Below, piece by piece: positions 8,361 to 16,491 of a stretch of DNA of 36,493 nt; within the stretch, counting starts at the first letter, position 1, and the number at the start of each line of letters is the position of its first letter. The DNA comes from Anaerolineales bacterium (GTDB lineage: Bacteria > Chloroflexota > Anaerolineae > Anaerolineales > UBA11579): positions 1 to 36,493 of the forward strand of contig JAFGDK010000081.1 of the NCBI GenBank assembly GCA_016932165.1. Reading direction: 5' to 3'. The position numbers were made by a program, and so were the translations under genes. The notes below the pieces were generated by a model that saw nothing but the letters and a program-made list of their open reading frames with translations, made no database searches and had not been told where the DNA came from.

Positions 8361-8393
8361 AATAAGGCATCCGAACCAGGATGCCTTATTTTT
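8361..8393. terminator. Bidirectional terminator between convergent genes
   Basis: A perfect 12-pair stem, AATAAGGCATCC (8361-8372) with GGATGCCTTATT (8379-8390), has a six-base loop and T residues on the 3' side. On the minus strand it is likewise followed by a T-rich tract. It ends the lysS transcript and lies just past the stop of the convergent membrane protein gene. Confidence 0.85.
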
Positions 8394-8406
8394 ATGGCTT
8401 GTGCAG

Positions 8407-9144
8407 TTATGCAGGAAGCGCTTGTCTTCTTCCCCGGGCGTCTTTGATCACCCAGGGTAGGTAAAGGAGGAAGAAAAGAGTGAACCCAATCGCTTCCATT
8501 GCCAGGATGTACCACGGCCAGGGACCAAGTACATCCAACAGGCTGGCTGAAGGCGGCTTTTGCATGATGAAGAGGTAATTGCTGCCGAGTGCTCTGTTAA
8601 TGAAGAATACAATCACCATATAGATGTTCATGCCAATAGCTACTCGAAGGAATGATCTCCAGGTGGGGCGGAAGCCCTCTTTAAGAGTGAGATAGATCGG
8701 TGTGACGATCAGGGTGCCGTGGACGATGAGAGTCTGCATGGCGCGGAAGTGCCAGAGACCATATTTGCCAGCCTCTGGTGTCAGAAAGGCTTGCATTGCC
8801 CCAGCAATCCCCATGAAGTAGACAAATTCATAGATTCGATAATTCCTGGTCAGCAGCATGAAAATGCTTGACCAGACCATGACACTACAGACGTGCAGCG
8901 GGAGATGTTCTTGAAGTGTCCAGGTGCCGGCCCAGATGTTCCATCCATGCCAAGCGCCTTCCCAGAAGAGCAAAATGGCAATCAGGATCACCCGGAACCG
9001 TTTTTTTGCTTGTTCAGTGGGGTTCTTCCAGCCGAGGAACAACCACAGGATCACCAAGGCAAAGAAAGCAACGACAATGATGTGTTTTGGACCGAATAAC
9101 TGAAAGGGTTCACCAGAATAATTGGGGTCTATCCAGCCATACAT
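8407..9144 (-). CDS. YwaF/TIGR02206-like integral membrane protein
   Basis: A 245-residue protein with about six or seven membrane-spanning helices. Family hallmarks are seen in order: an N-terminal HIIVV helix, EHLPLHVCSV (residues about 80-90), IAGAMQAFLTPE, HFRAMQTLIVHG, and NYLFIMQKPPSASLLDVLGPWPWYI near the C-terminus. This matches the family of conserved bacterial membrane proteins named YwaF or TIGR02206, whose function is unknown. The start ATG at 9144 has an AAGGAGAG ribosome site. The gene stands alone between a bidirectional terminator and the divergent serS leader. Confidence 0.85.
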   Translation of the reverse strand: MYGWIDPNYSGEPFQLFGPKHIIVVAFFALVILWLFLGWKNPTEQAKKRFRVILIAILLFWEGAWHGWNIWAGTWTLQEHLPLHVCSVMVWSSIFMLLTRNYRIYEFVYFMGIAGAMQAFLTPEAGKYGLWHFRAMQTLIVHGTLIVTPIYLTLKEGFRPTWRSFLRVAIGMNIYMVIVFFINRALGSNYLFIMQKPPSASLLDVLGPWPWYILAMEAIGFTLFFLLYLPWVIKDARGRRQALPA

Positions 9145-9300
9145 TTACTCTCTCCTTGTTCTTAAGTGTCTCAAAAGGCGCTGTTTTGAAATGGTCTGGG
9201 CAGAAAGAAAGCTGATCAGTCTGACCGCTTCCATTATGATAACCGAAAAATGGTGGAAAAGTTGCATGGGAGATGCTCTGGAAAGAAGAGGATGCGTTGC

Positions 9301-9330
9301 TTGACACATCATTGATCTCTTTTGTATAAT
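9301..9330 (+). promoter_or_regulatory. Consensus sigma70 promoter of the serS T-box transcript
   Basis: An exact TTGACA (9301-9306) and an exact TATAAT (9325-9330) are separated by 18 bases. The transcript is expected to begin near 9337, giving a leader of about 340 bases ahead of serS. Confidence 0.85.
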
Positions 9331-9336
9331 CTTGCC

Positions 9337-9620
9337 ATGTTAATAAAAATAACAGCGTGAAGATGAGTAACGGTGTTAGTTGATTGCAGAGACCTGCCGG
9401 AAGCTGCGAGGCAGGACAACTACCCGGGAAATCCACTTCATTGGCGGTAAGAATTGTGGATAATTATTACTGCCAGCTGCCCTCGAAACCAAATGGTGTA
9501 AGAGAGCCGGGTCCGCCCGTTAGCGCGGCATCAAGGCTGGCGAGATTGACCCGGGCCAGCAAATGCAGGTGGCACCACGAGCGCTCCCCTCGTCCTGCGC
9601 GAAGGGGAGCGCAAATTTTA
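9337..9620 (+). ncRNA. T-box riboswitch (serine-specific) upstream of serS
   Basis: The leader carries the parts of a transcriptional T-box. Stem I begins with the loop-E element AGTA (9366-9369). TAGTTG pairs with CAACTA, and CCTGCC with GGCAGG forms the distal hairpin. On its 3' side is GGGAAATCC, where TCC (9432-9434) is the likely serine specifier codon. The T-box element lies near 9566-9580: in the antiterminator, CAGG and ACGAG pair with CTCGT and CCTG around the bulge TGGCACC. The bulge TGGC would pair with a tRNA ending GCCA, and G is the discriminator base of tRNA-Ser. The competing terminator is a perfect 10-pair stem, GCGCTCCCCT (9581-9590) with AGGGGAGCGC (9603-9612), then a short T tract. 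Uncharged tRNA-Ser should favour read-through into serS. Confidence 0.9.
9581..9619 (+). terminator. Regulated terminator of the serS T-box
   Basis: Ten perfect pairs (9581-9590 with 9603-9612) followed by AAATTTTA. The 3' half of the alternative antiterminator (CTCGTCCTG, 9589-9597) overlaps the stem and loop, so the two structures are mutually exclusive. Confidence 0.8.
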
Positions 9621-9680
9621 TAGGCTGGCGGCCAGGGATGCCCCTGAAAATATCATCCGCTAGTCCCAAGGAGGTGCAGC

Positions 9681-10952
9681 ATGTTAGATATCAATTTAAT
9701 CCGTGAAAACCCTGAAGCAGCCCGGGCAGGGATGCGAAAGCGGGGGATGGATCCCTCTCCGGTGGATGAAGCTGTTAGGTTGGATTCCCGCTGGCGGGAG
9801 GTCTTGCTGGAGGCAGAAGCGCTCAAGGCTGAGCGCAACAAGGTCTCCAAAGAGATCGGTAAGATGAAGGACAAAGAAGCCCGCGAAGCCAAGATCGCGG
9901 CGATGCGGGAGGTGGGGGATAAGATCAAGGCGCTGGATGAGGAGATTGCCAAACTGGAGGAAGACCTGCATGCGGTGATGTCGATTATCCCGAATATCCC
10001 CGACGAACGCGTCCCGGATGGGTTCACCGAGGAAGATAATGTGGAGGTCCGGCGCTGGGGAGAGCATCCTGAGGGTGATTTTTATAAACCGCACTGGGAA
10101 CTTGGTCCGGAACTGGGGATCCTCGACTTCGAGCGCGGGGTGAAACTGGCCGGATCAAGGTTCTACGTGCTTAGTGGGGCGGGGGCACGCCTGCAGCGGG
10201 CATTAATTCATTTCATGCTGGATTTGCACACTAGACAGGGATACACCGAGATGTACGGCCCCTTCATTGTGCGCGGTGAGATCCTCTATGGTGCCGGGCA
10301 GCTCCCGAAATTCGCCGAGAACCTGTATAAGGATCACGAAGAAGACCTGTATCTGCTGCCAACCTCGGAGGTCTCGATCACTGGAATGCATATGGACGAG
10401 ATCATCGAGGAAGCGGACCTGCCCCGGTTTTACACCGCTTATTCGCCGTGCTTCCGGCGGGAGAAAATGAGCGCTGGGCGGGATGTGCGCGGGATCAAGC
10501 GCGGCCACCAGTTTGATAAGGTAGAGATGTATAAGTTCTGCAAACCGGAGAATTCAGCGGACGAACTTGAAAAGATGGTCGCTGACGCCGAAGAAACCTG
10601 CCGGCTCCTGGGAATCCCCTACCGGTTGATCTTGAAATGCGCCGGTGACACCAGCGAGACAGCGCATATCTCGTACGATCTGGAAGCCTGGTCGGCGGGG
10701 TGCCAGGAATGGCTGGAAATCTCCTCGATCTCGAATGTGGGGGCTTTTCAGGCCCGCCGGGCAAAGATCCGATACCGCCCAGAAAATGGCGGCTCAGTGC
10801 AGCCCGTGCACACTCTGAACGGTTCGGGCCTGGGCTTGCCGCGCACGATGATCGCCATCCTTGAAAACAACCAGCAGCCGGATGGGACGGTGATCGTGCC
10901 GGAAGCTTTGCGCCCATGGATGGGTGGGATTGAAGTGCTGGAGAAGGCTTAA
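9681..10952 (+). CDS. serS: Seryl-tRNA synthetase
   Basis: A 423-residue class II seryl-tRNA synthetase, which charges tRNA-Ser. The N-terminal long coiled coil (about 27-105) is the arm that grips the tRNA-Ser variable loop. The catalytic core follows with YLLPTSEVSITGMH, motif 2 FRREKMSAGRDVRGIKRGHQF, SNVGAFQARRAKIRYR, and motif 3 region HTLNGSGLGLPRTMIAILENN. AAGGAGGTG at 9668-9676 is a near-perfect ribosome site for the ATG at 9681. Expression is predicted to be controlled by the serine T-box directly upstream. A membrane protein gene starts three bases after the stop and is probably co-transcribed. Confidence 0.97.
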   Translation: MLDINLIRENPEAARAGMRKRGMDPSPVDEAVRLDSRWREVLLEAEALKAERNKVSKEIGKMKDKEAREAKIAAMREVGDKIKALDEEIAKLEEDLHAVMSIIPNIPDERVPDGFTEEDNVEVRRWGEHPEGDFYKPHWELGPELGILDFERGVKLAGSRFYVLSGAGARLQRALIHFMLDLHTRQGYTEMYGPFIVRGEILYGAGQLPKFAENLYKDHEEDLYLLPTSEVSITGMHMDEIIEEADLPRFYTAYSPCFRREKMSAGRDVRGIKRGHQFDKVEMYKFCKPENSADELEKMVADAEETCRLLGIPYRLILKCAGDTSETAHISYDLEAWSAGCQEWLEISSISNVGAFQARRAKIRYRPENGGSVQPVHTLNGSGLGLPRTMIAILENNQQPDGTVIVPEALRPWMGGIEVLEKA

Positions 10953-10955
10953 CCG

Positions 10956-11471
10956 ATGTTTGAGGGATTTGCCCACGCGCTAGGTCTGGCTTTCCCCTGG
11001 TTCCTGCTGGTGATCATGGGGTTGGGCTTATTCGGCCTGATCGTGCCGGTATTCCCGGGGAATACGGTCATCTGGGCTGGAGCGCTGGCATACGGCCTGG
11101 TAGATGGCTTTAACGGTAGGGCATGGTGGTTTTTTATCCCGATCACCTTGCTGACCGTGGTGGCGCTGGCAGCCGATAATGTTCTGATGGGCGCCAAGGC
11201 CAAGCAGGCCGGAGCTTCCTGGCTGAGTATCGGGATCACTCTGGTGGCGGCGTTTGCTGCCTCGATCATCCTGACGCCTTTTGCCGGGCTGGCGGCCGCC
11301 CCCTTGACACTGTTTATTGCTGAGTTTTTCCAACAGGACCGGGATTCCAAGAAAGCCTGGGAAACAACCCGCGGCCTGATGCTGGGTTGCGGGTGGGCAT
11401 TTGTCGCCCGTTTCAGCCTGGGGCTGGTGACGATTGGATTGTATCTTTGGTGGGTATTGGGGGGTGGATAG
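10956..11471 (+). CDS. DUF456 family membrane protein
   Basis: A 171-residue membrane protein with four or five hydrophobic helices. It shows the DUF456 pattern: GLGLFGLIVPVFPGNTVIWAG near the N-terminus, a Gly/Ala-rich helix with an acidic ADN, and a helix beginning near LTPFAGLAAAPL followed by a charged turn (QQDRDSKKAWE). The family has no established function. It starts three bases after serS and so falls under the serS T-box transcript. A large hairpin terminator follows. The family assignment rests on pattern recognition and is likely. Confidence 0.8.
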   Translation: MFEGFAHALGLAFPWFLLVIMGLGLFGLIVPVFPGNTVIWAGALAYGLVDGFNGRAWWFFIPITLLTVVALAADNVLMGAKAKQAGASWLSIGITLVAAFAASIILTPFAGLAAAPLTLFIAEFFQQDRDSKKAWETTRGLMLGCGWAFVARFSLGLVTIGLYLWWVLGGG

Positions 11472-11502
11472 GGGGCCAAGATTTTTGATAACCTCTAATA
11501 AC

Positions 11503-11544
11503 AATGGCGGGTTCTTGATTGTCTTGCAATCAGAACCCGCCATT
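11503..11544. terminator. Bidirectional terminator, long hairpin
   Basis: AATGGCGGGTTC plus TTGATTG (11503-11521) pairs with CAATCAGAACCCGCCATT (11527-11544), giving about 18 pairs with one bulged base and a five-base loop. Flanking TAATA and TTATTA extend the symmetry. It separates the convergent serS operon and the lipoprotein gene. Confidence 0.75.
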
Positions 11545-11616
11545 AGATTATTAGGTAAGCAACCAGTTTTCTGCTCAGATGCTGGTAGTGCTGAATCCGG
11601 TAGGCGCTAATCTTGC

Positions 11617-12813
11617 TTACTTGTGTTCGAAATTTTCTGGATCTACTTCCCGGATGCTGGGCATGAACCAGAAGACCTCATTGGTGTCAGATCCAGATTT
11701 GGCTTCCATATCCAGGGTGAAGATCACATCTTTCCCAGCCAGGCTGCTGAGGTCAATTTCAATGAGTGTGGTCTTGCCATCATACTTCTCGATCCATTCA
11801 CCAAGAATGCCCTGGGTGGAAGTGCCTTTGATGCGGTAGTGAAGGACCATCTTGACTTTGCAGTCCTTGGCTACATCGGTGCATCCGATCTCACTCACAA
11901 AGCGGTCTCCTGAGGCTACTGTGTAAGCGGGGAAGATTCCCCGCAGCCGTTGACCGGTTTCTACATTGGCGATGATTGCAGGTTCATCTTCCACTCTTCC
12001 ACCTTCCATCTTGAAATCTGAAGAGTAGAATACGTAGTTGCTGTAGACCTGGCTGTTGCCCAAGCAGGGGAGGGTGTGGCTATCGGTTTTCCATTCTGCG
12101 CTGCAGAGCTGGTTGGCCAGGTTGTATTTCACGCTGTTCCCCAATCCAACCACCCTGATCTCCACGTAGAAGGGTCCATCGGCACTTGCACCGAGACCAA
12201 ACTTGACGCCATTCTGGTTCCGCAAAATCCAGAAACCTTTGTATTTGCCCGTGGTGTCAGGGGCTTTCATAGCGATGGCGATATCCACACTCTCACCGGG
12301 GGAGACTGATTTGGGCAATGAGATTGTTTTTCCACCCAGCTTATCCCCGCCGTCAAAGGTGACTTCATAATCTTTGGTCCACGTGCAGGAACCGCTATTT
12401 TTTAACCGCCAGATTTTGACGAAAGAGCTGCCCTTTGGCACAGCAGCGCCATCGGCAACGGTCATATCTGCAACGAAGCTGGCTGCATTGCAAGGCAGAG
12501 GTGGGCTGGTTGGTACAGGGGTATTGGTTGGCGCGGGAGTATTAGTTGGGATAAGTGTGTTTGTCGGCAACGGGGTACTGGTGGGCTCTGGGGTGTTGGT
12601 TGGGTTGACAAGGGTATTGGTGGCGGCAGCGGCTAAAGTGGCTTCAACATTCTGCGCTACTTCTGTCATCCGGGCATCAAGGTCGCCATCCAGCCCGGTA
12701 TCGGGAATAAACGGTTCCCCGGTTGGGGAGACAAGCAGCGGAAGACTGCATGCCGTGATGGTTGCCATGAGTACGACAATCAGCAGGGTTAGTGTTAGTT
12801 TGTTGGTTTTCAT
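11617..12813 (-). CDS. Lipoprotein with Thr/Pro stalk and NBR1-Ig-like domain
   Basis: A 398-residue predicted surface lipoprotein. The signal peptide ends in a lipobox, ITAC, with the lipidated Cys at about residue 22. A stalk of T-N-T-P and T-P repeats (about 65-105) follows. Next is a bacterial NBR1-Ig-like beta-sandwich (about 110-220) recognisable by FVADMTVADG, WRLKNSGSCTWTKDYEV and the P-D-T-T-G-K-Y-K-G-F-W block. The remaining 170 residues form a second, unassigned beta-rich domain with paired cysteines. The ATG at 12813 is chosen because AAGGAG lies just upstream and a proper signal peptide follows; the longer start at 12849 adds an unlikely charged leader. Function is unknown, probably binding or display at the cell surface. 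The gene is monocistronic. Confidence 0.85.
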   Translation of the reverse strand: MKTNKLTLTLLIVVLMATITACSLPLLVSPTGEPFIPDTGLDGDLDARMTEVAQNVEATLAAAATNTLVNPTNTPEPTSTPLPTNTLIPTNTPAPTNTPVPTSPPLPCNAASFVADMTVADGAAVPKGSSFVKIWRLKNSGSCTWTKDYEVTFDGGDKLGGKTISLPKSVSPGESVDIAIAMKAPDTTGKYKGFWILRNQNGVKFGLGASADGPFYVEIRVVGLGNSVKYNLANQLCSAEWKTDSHTLPCLGNSQVYSNYVFYSSDFKMEGGRVEDEPAIIANVETGQRLRGIFPAYTVASGDRFVSEIGCTDVAKDCKVKMVLHYRIKGTSTQGILGEWIEKYDGKTTLIEIDLSSLAGKDVIFTLDMEAKSGSDTNEVFWFMPSIREVDPENFEHK

Positions 12814-12849
12814 AATTTTCTCCTTGCGCGTATAAGCGCGGTCTCTCAC

Positions 12850-13180
12850 CTATAGAACGAGGATGATTTGGATTTTGTGCCAGGAAAATGATTAATCTTC
12901 GATGAGAAAGGAGTTGGGGGCGGAACGGAACGTCAGGGCAGATTGTGGCAGCAAAGCATCACTGGTGAGAATACTTCTTAATTAGTATACAGTGAGTTTG
13001 GGTATCAAGGACTATCAGTTTTTATCATTCTTTGATCCCTTTGATTATCGAGGAAAGAGAGAATTTCCTCTGATGGATCCGGATTTCCAAAGCCTGTTAA
13101 CCACAAAGTTGATGTATTATTAGAATGATACTGAGTGGGTAATCATGCCCTTGTTGTCATCAAGAAGTAAAGGACTTGTC
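12850..13180. other. Divergent intergenic region before the RyR-domain gene
   Basis: This AT-rich stretch separates the minus-strand lipoprotein from the plus-strand RyR-domain gene. On the plus strand TTAACC (13097-13102) and TAGAAT (13121-13126) with an 18-base spacer make a weak candidate promoter. AAAGGA (13169-13174) is the probable ribosome site for 13181. No repeats, insertion-sequence ends or RNA gene were recognised. Confidence 0.35.
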
Positions 13181-15853
13181 ATGACTCAAGAACCAGTTAT
13201 GAGAAATGTAATTGTTACTGGTGATGTCACCATGGATTGGAACATCGCTCGTGGAGCGGAAAGATTAGACGAAGGTAATTCATGGAGTCCAGATTTGTTT
13301 ACAAACATAACCTGGCAGAGAGGTGGTGCTGCTTTATTAACTGATCTGATCAGGCAGGTTGCACTATATCTGGAGAAAGATCCAAGCATAAAATATTCTA
13401 TTTATCAACCAGATTTGCCCGAGATAGCTGTCAACCCAATGAATACGGAGTACCATCATTCATATGCGATCTGGGCCCAGACAAATGAAAAAGATTCGAG
13501 AGCCTGGCGTGTGTCTGAATTTTTGGGTATTGACCAGAGGGCAAACCTCGATAAGAGTTCACTGGCTCAGATGAAGGTGATCGATGAGCCTGAAAAAGTG
13601 GATTTGGTTGTGATCAGTGATGCCGGAATGGGTTTCAGGGATACCCCTGATGCATGGCCTAAATGTCTGTCCGATACCAGTTCACCACCCTGGATCCTGC
13701 TGAAAATGGGCCGGCCTGTGGGGAAAGGCAAGCTCTACGAACATCTTTTGGAGAAGTTTGCAGACCGGTTGGTCATCTTAACAACCGTTGGCGACCTCAG
13801 GCTGACTGATATCCAGGTCAGCAAGGGCCTTTCGTGGGAACGGACGGCCCAGGATGTAATCTGGGAACTTGCGCACAACCCACAGATAAACCAGATGGCG
13901 CAATCAGCCTGTGTGGTAGTCCTGTTTGGAACCGCCGGGGTGGTCTTTCATCGAAGAGATCAGACTCCCTCAGGAGAAAATACCTGGAGCAGCAAATTGG
14001 TCTTCGATCCCAAGGTAGTTGAAGGTGAGTGGATCTCCCATCACCCTGGTGGGATGATTGGATATAACACATGCCTGGCAGCCGGGATATCGAAACAACT
14101 GATGCTTGCAGACGATCTCTCAAAGCTTGAAGATGGGATTCATTCCGGGTTAGCCGCGATGCGCGATCTGCATTTATTGGGTTACGAGAACATTGGCTTT
14201 GTCCAGGACCCGAATCTCCAATTTCCCTATCAACGGATTGCAGACTGTCTGGCAGGTGGATCTCAAAAATTTGCGTCTACCGAAATCCCGGACCCGGTAA
14301 GAATGCTATCTGCTGTTTCGCCGGATGAGTCAGATAAGGGATCGGCTGGGGGATTCTGGAGCATTCTAAGGGACAAATATCGAGGTAACCTGGAGAAGAT
14401 CTGCGAACAGATCGTGCTTGAAGGTCCAGAAAATTGCCTGGATGATGTCCCCCAAGGGCACTTTGGGGCTTTATTCACAGTAGACAGGCAGGAGATCGAG
14501 GGCTATCGCAGCATTGCCGCTCTAACTGGAGAATACCTGAGGCAGTCCAAACAAGGGAACCCTCTTTCAATCGGTGTTTTCGGGGCACCGGGTTCTGGAA
14601 AATCCTTTGGGATCAAGCAGATCGCCAAAACGCTCGCCCCAGACCAGATTGAGACTCTGGAATTCAACCTTTCTCAGTTTGAATCCGTGGATGATCTGAT
14701 TGATGCAATGCACCAGGTAAGGGATGTGAATTTAAGCGGGAAATTCCCACTGGTCTTCTGGGATGAGTTTGATACCCCCTTCTCTGGAAAACCGCTTGGA
14801 TGGCTGCGATATTTCCTGGCACCGATGCAGGATGGGGAGTTTCGAGAAGGGCAGATCGTTCACCCAATTGGCCCGGCAATTTTTGTATTTGCCGGTGGAA
14901 CCAGTGATCGGATGGAGCGCTTTGGTCTGGGTTTGGAAGAGCAGGACTATCGATCGGCGAAGACGCCAGATTTTGTGAGCAGGCTGAAAGGTTTTGTTGA
15001 TATTCTGGGGCCAAATCCGGTTGACGAGCGGGGGGCAGGCTCATTCAAAGAGGACCAACTCCATGTTATCCGCAGGGCAATCCTGCTGCGATCAATTTTA
15101 TGGCGCAATGAAAGCGGTTTGTTCCAGAATATCGGGAAAAAGCAGGTATTACAGATTGATCGGGGTGTCTTGCGGGCATTTCTGCATGTTCGATTCTTCA
15201 AACATGGCATTCGTTCGATGGAATCGATTGTGGCGATGAGCCAGCTTTCGGGTAGGGATAAATTTGAACGTTCCAGTTTACCCTCTGAAGCCCAATTGGA
15301 TCTTCACGTGGATGGGAGGGAATTTATCGCACTCGTACAGCAGCTAGATTTAACAGATGAAATGTTGAACAAGTTAGCCCGTTCCTTTCATGAAATCTTT
15401 TGTGAGATGATGCGGGAACAGGGAATTGTTTACACTGATGGGAATGATGATGCTGCTAAAACACACAGTTCTCTTGTCGAATTCGATCTTCTGCCAGCAG
15501 ATGAACAAGAACAAAATCGAGACACAGCTCGCGATATTTACCATAAATTAGCTGCATGTGGGTTTATCATGATCCCTGCCCGAAGCAATGAACTGCCCTT
15601 TAAGTTTCCGGGTGATTTTCTGGAGGAACTGGCTCAATTGGAGCACAAACGTTGGATGAACTTAAAACTTACGGATGGCTGGAAATATGGACCAGTTACT
15701 GACAAGAAAAATAAAATACATGCTGATCTTGTACCCTGGGACGAGTTGTCTGAGTCCTCAAAGGCAAAGGATTATGAGTTTGTTCGTGCCATCCCCGGTA
15801 TTCTGGCGAATGCCGGGTATTCGATCGTAGAACTCCGTCCTTTGAAGGGGTAG
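13181..15853 (+). CDS. Ribokinase-like / AAA+ ATPase / RyR-domain fusion protein
   Basis: An 890-residue three-part protein of unknown function. Residues about 8-320 look like a PfkB/ribokinase fold: NVIVTGDVTMDW (9-20), a GG motif (48-49), a VVISDAGMGFRD block, and FGTAG (249-253). The segment matching the catalytic GAGD reads GYNT (294-297), so the usual aspartate is missing. Residues about 440-700 are an AAA+ ATPase with Walker A GAPGSGKS (468-475) and Walker B LVFWDEFD (D528, E529). The C-terminal region, about 815-885, is a RyR (ryanodine-receptor repeat) domain: LEHKRWM, DGWKYGP, then HADLVPWDEL and the closing IPGILANAGYSIVEL. The start at 13181 has AAAGGA six bases upstream; an in-frame ATG at 13145 is possible. 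A SLOG gene starts seven bases after the stop. Role inferred: nucleotide-ligand sensing coupled to ATPase action. Confidence 0.8.
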   Translation: MTQEPVMRNVIVTGDVTMDWNIARGAERLDEGNSWSPDLFTNITWQRGGAALLTDLIRQVALYLEKDPSIKYSIYQPDLPEIAVNPMNTEYHHSYAIWAQTNEKDSRAWRVSEFLGIDQRANLDKSSLAQMKVIDEPEKVDLVVISDAGMGFRDTPDAWPKCLSDTSSPPWILLKMGRPVGKGKLYEHLLEKFADRLVILTTVGDLRLTDIQVSKGLSWERTAQDVIWELAHNPQINQMAQSACVVVLFGTAGVVFHRRDQTPSGENTWSSKLVFDPKVVEGEWISHHPGGMIGYNTCLAAGISKQLMLADDLSKLEDGIHSGLAAMRDLHLLGYENIGFVQDPNLQFPYQRIADCLAGGSQKFASTEIPDPVRMLSAVSPDESDKGSAGGFWSILRDKYRGNLEKICEQIVLEGPENCLDDVPQGHFGALFTVDRQEIEGYRSIAALTGEYLRQSKQGNPLSIGVFGAPGSGKSFGIKQIAKTLAPDQIETLEFNLSQFESVDDLIDAMHQVRDVNLSGKFPLVFWDEFDTPFSGKPLGWLRYFLAPMQDGEFREGQIVHPIGPAIFVFAGGTSDRMERFGLGLEEQDYRSAKTPDFVSRLKGFVDILGPNPVDERGAGSFKEDQLHVIRRAILLRSILWRNESGLFQNIGKKQVLQIDRGVLRAFLHVRFFKHGIRSMESIVAMSQLSGRDKFERSSLPSEAQLDLHVDGREFIALVQQLDLTDEMLNKLARSFHEIFCEMMREQGIVYTDGNDDAAKTHSSLVEFDLLPADEQEQNRDTARDIYHKLAACGFIMIPARSNELPFKFPGDFLEELAQLEHKRWMNLKLTDGWKYGPVTDKKNKIHADLVPWDELSESSKAKDYEFVRAIPGILANAGYSIVELRPLKG

Positions 15854-15860
15854 TACGGGC

Positions 15861-16409
15861 ATGCTGACACTCGGCGTTACCGGTCACCGGAATCTACGCA
15901 ACCTCGACGAACTTGTGCTTGCAGTAGATACTGTTCTTGAAAAGATTGAGGAGAAATTTGGCAGAAAGATCTCCAGGGTGATTTCCCCATTGGCAGAGGG
16001 GACTGATCGCTTAGTCGTTCACTGCCTGATTGATAACCTACCGATAGATTTGATCGTTCCTCTTCCCGCGGACCAGCAAACTTATCTGGAGGATTTTAAT
16101 TCCGAGAAATCAAAGAAAGAATATCAAAAATTGATCAGTAGAGCCAAACAGGTTATTGACCTTACCAAGATTGATTCGAGCGAGAGAAATTACCTGGGTG
16201 CGGGAAGGTATGTACTTGAAAATTGTGATGTGTTGTTAGCAATCTGGGATGGAAAACCTTCGAGAGGTGCAGGTGGAACGGGGCAAATAGTTGAGGAAGC
16301 GCGGGGGAAAAATTTACCGGTGGCATGGATCAAGGTAGCAGACCAGCAAGTACATGCAGATAAAGAACAAATTCCTGTCAAGATCATATATGAGAGGTTC
16401 CCCGAGTAG
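15861..16409 (+). CDS. SLOG-superfamily nucleotide-binding protein
   Basis: A 182-residue soluble protein with a Rossmann-like SLOG fold. Visible features are LGVTGHRNL (4-12), the phosphate-binding SPLAEGTDRLV (42-52), LPADQQTYLEDF (68-79), and a C-terminal VLLAIWDGKP (124-133) with GGTG (138-141) followed by the EEAR helix. SLOG proteins bind nucleotides or nucleotide-derived ligands such as ADP-ribose derivatives; relatives include LOG hydrolases, DprA and the sensor part of Thoeris ThsA. No effector domain is attached. It starts seven bases after the RyR/AAA+ gene stops, so the two form an operon and are likely partners. The gene ends without a clear terminator. Whether it makes, cleaves or senses a ligand cannot be told. 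Confidence 0.75.
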   Translation: MLTLGVTGHRNLRNLDELVLAVDTVLEKIEEKFGRKISRVISPLAEGTDRLVVHCLIDNLPIDLIVPLPADQQTYLEDFNSEKSKKEYQKLISRAKQVIDLTKIDSSERNYLGAGRYVLENCDVLLAIWDGKPSRGAGGTGQIVEEARGKNLPVAWIKVADQQVHADKEQIPVKIIYERFPE

Positions 16410-16491
16410 CAAATTAGTTAGTCAAATTAGGTTTGCTGGTTGTGTAAGAATGCCCCCAAACTGAGCTTTTGAAAAGTACAACCCCCCGGGG

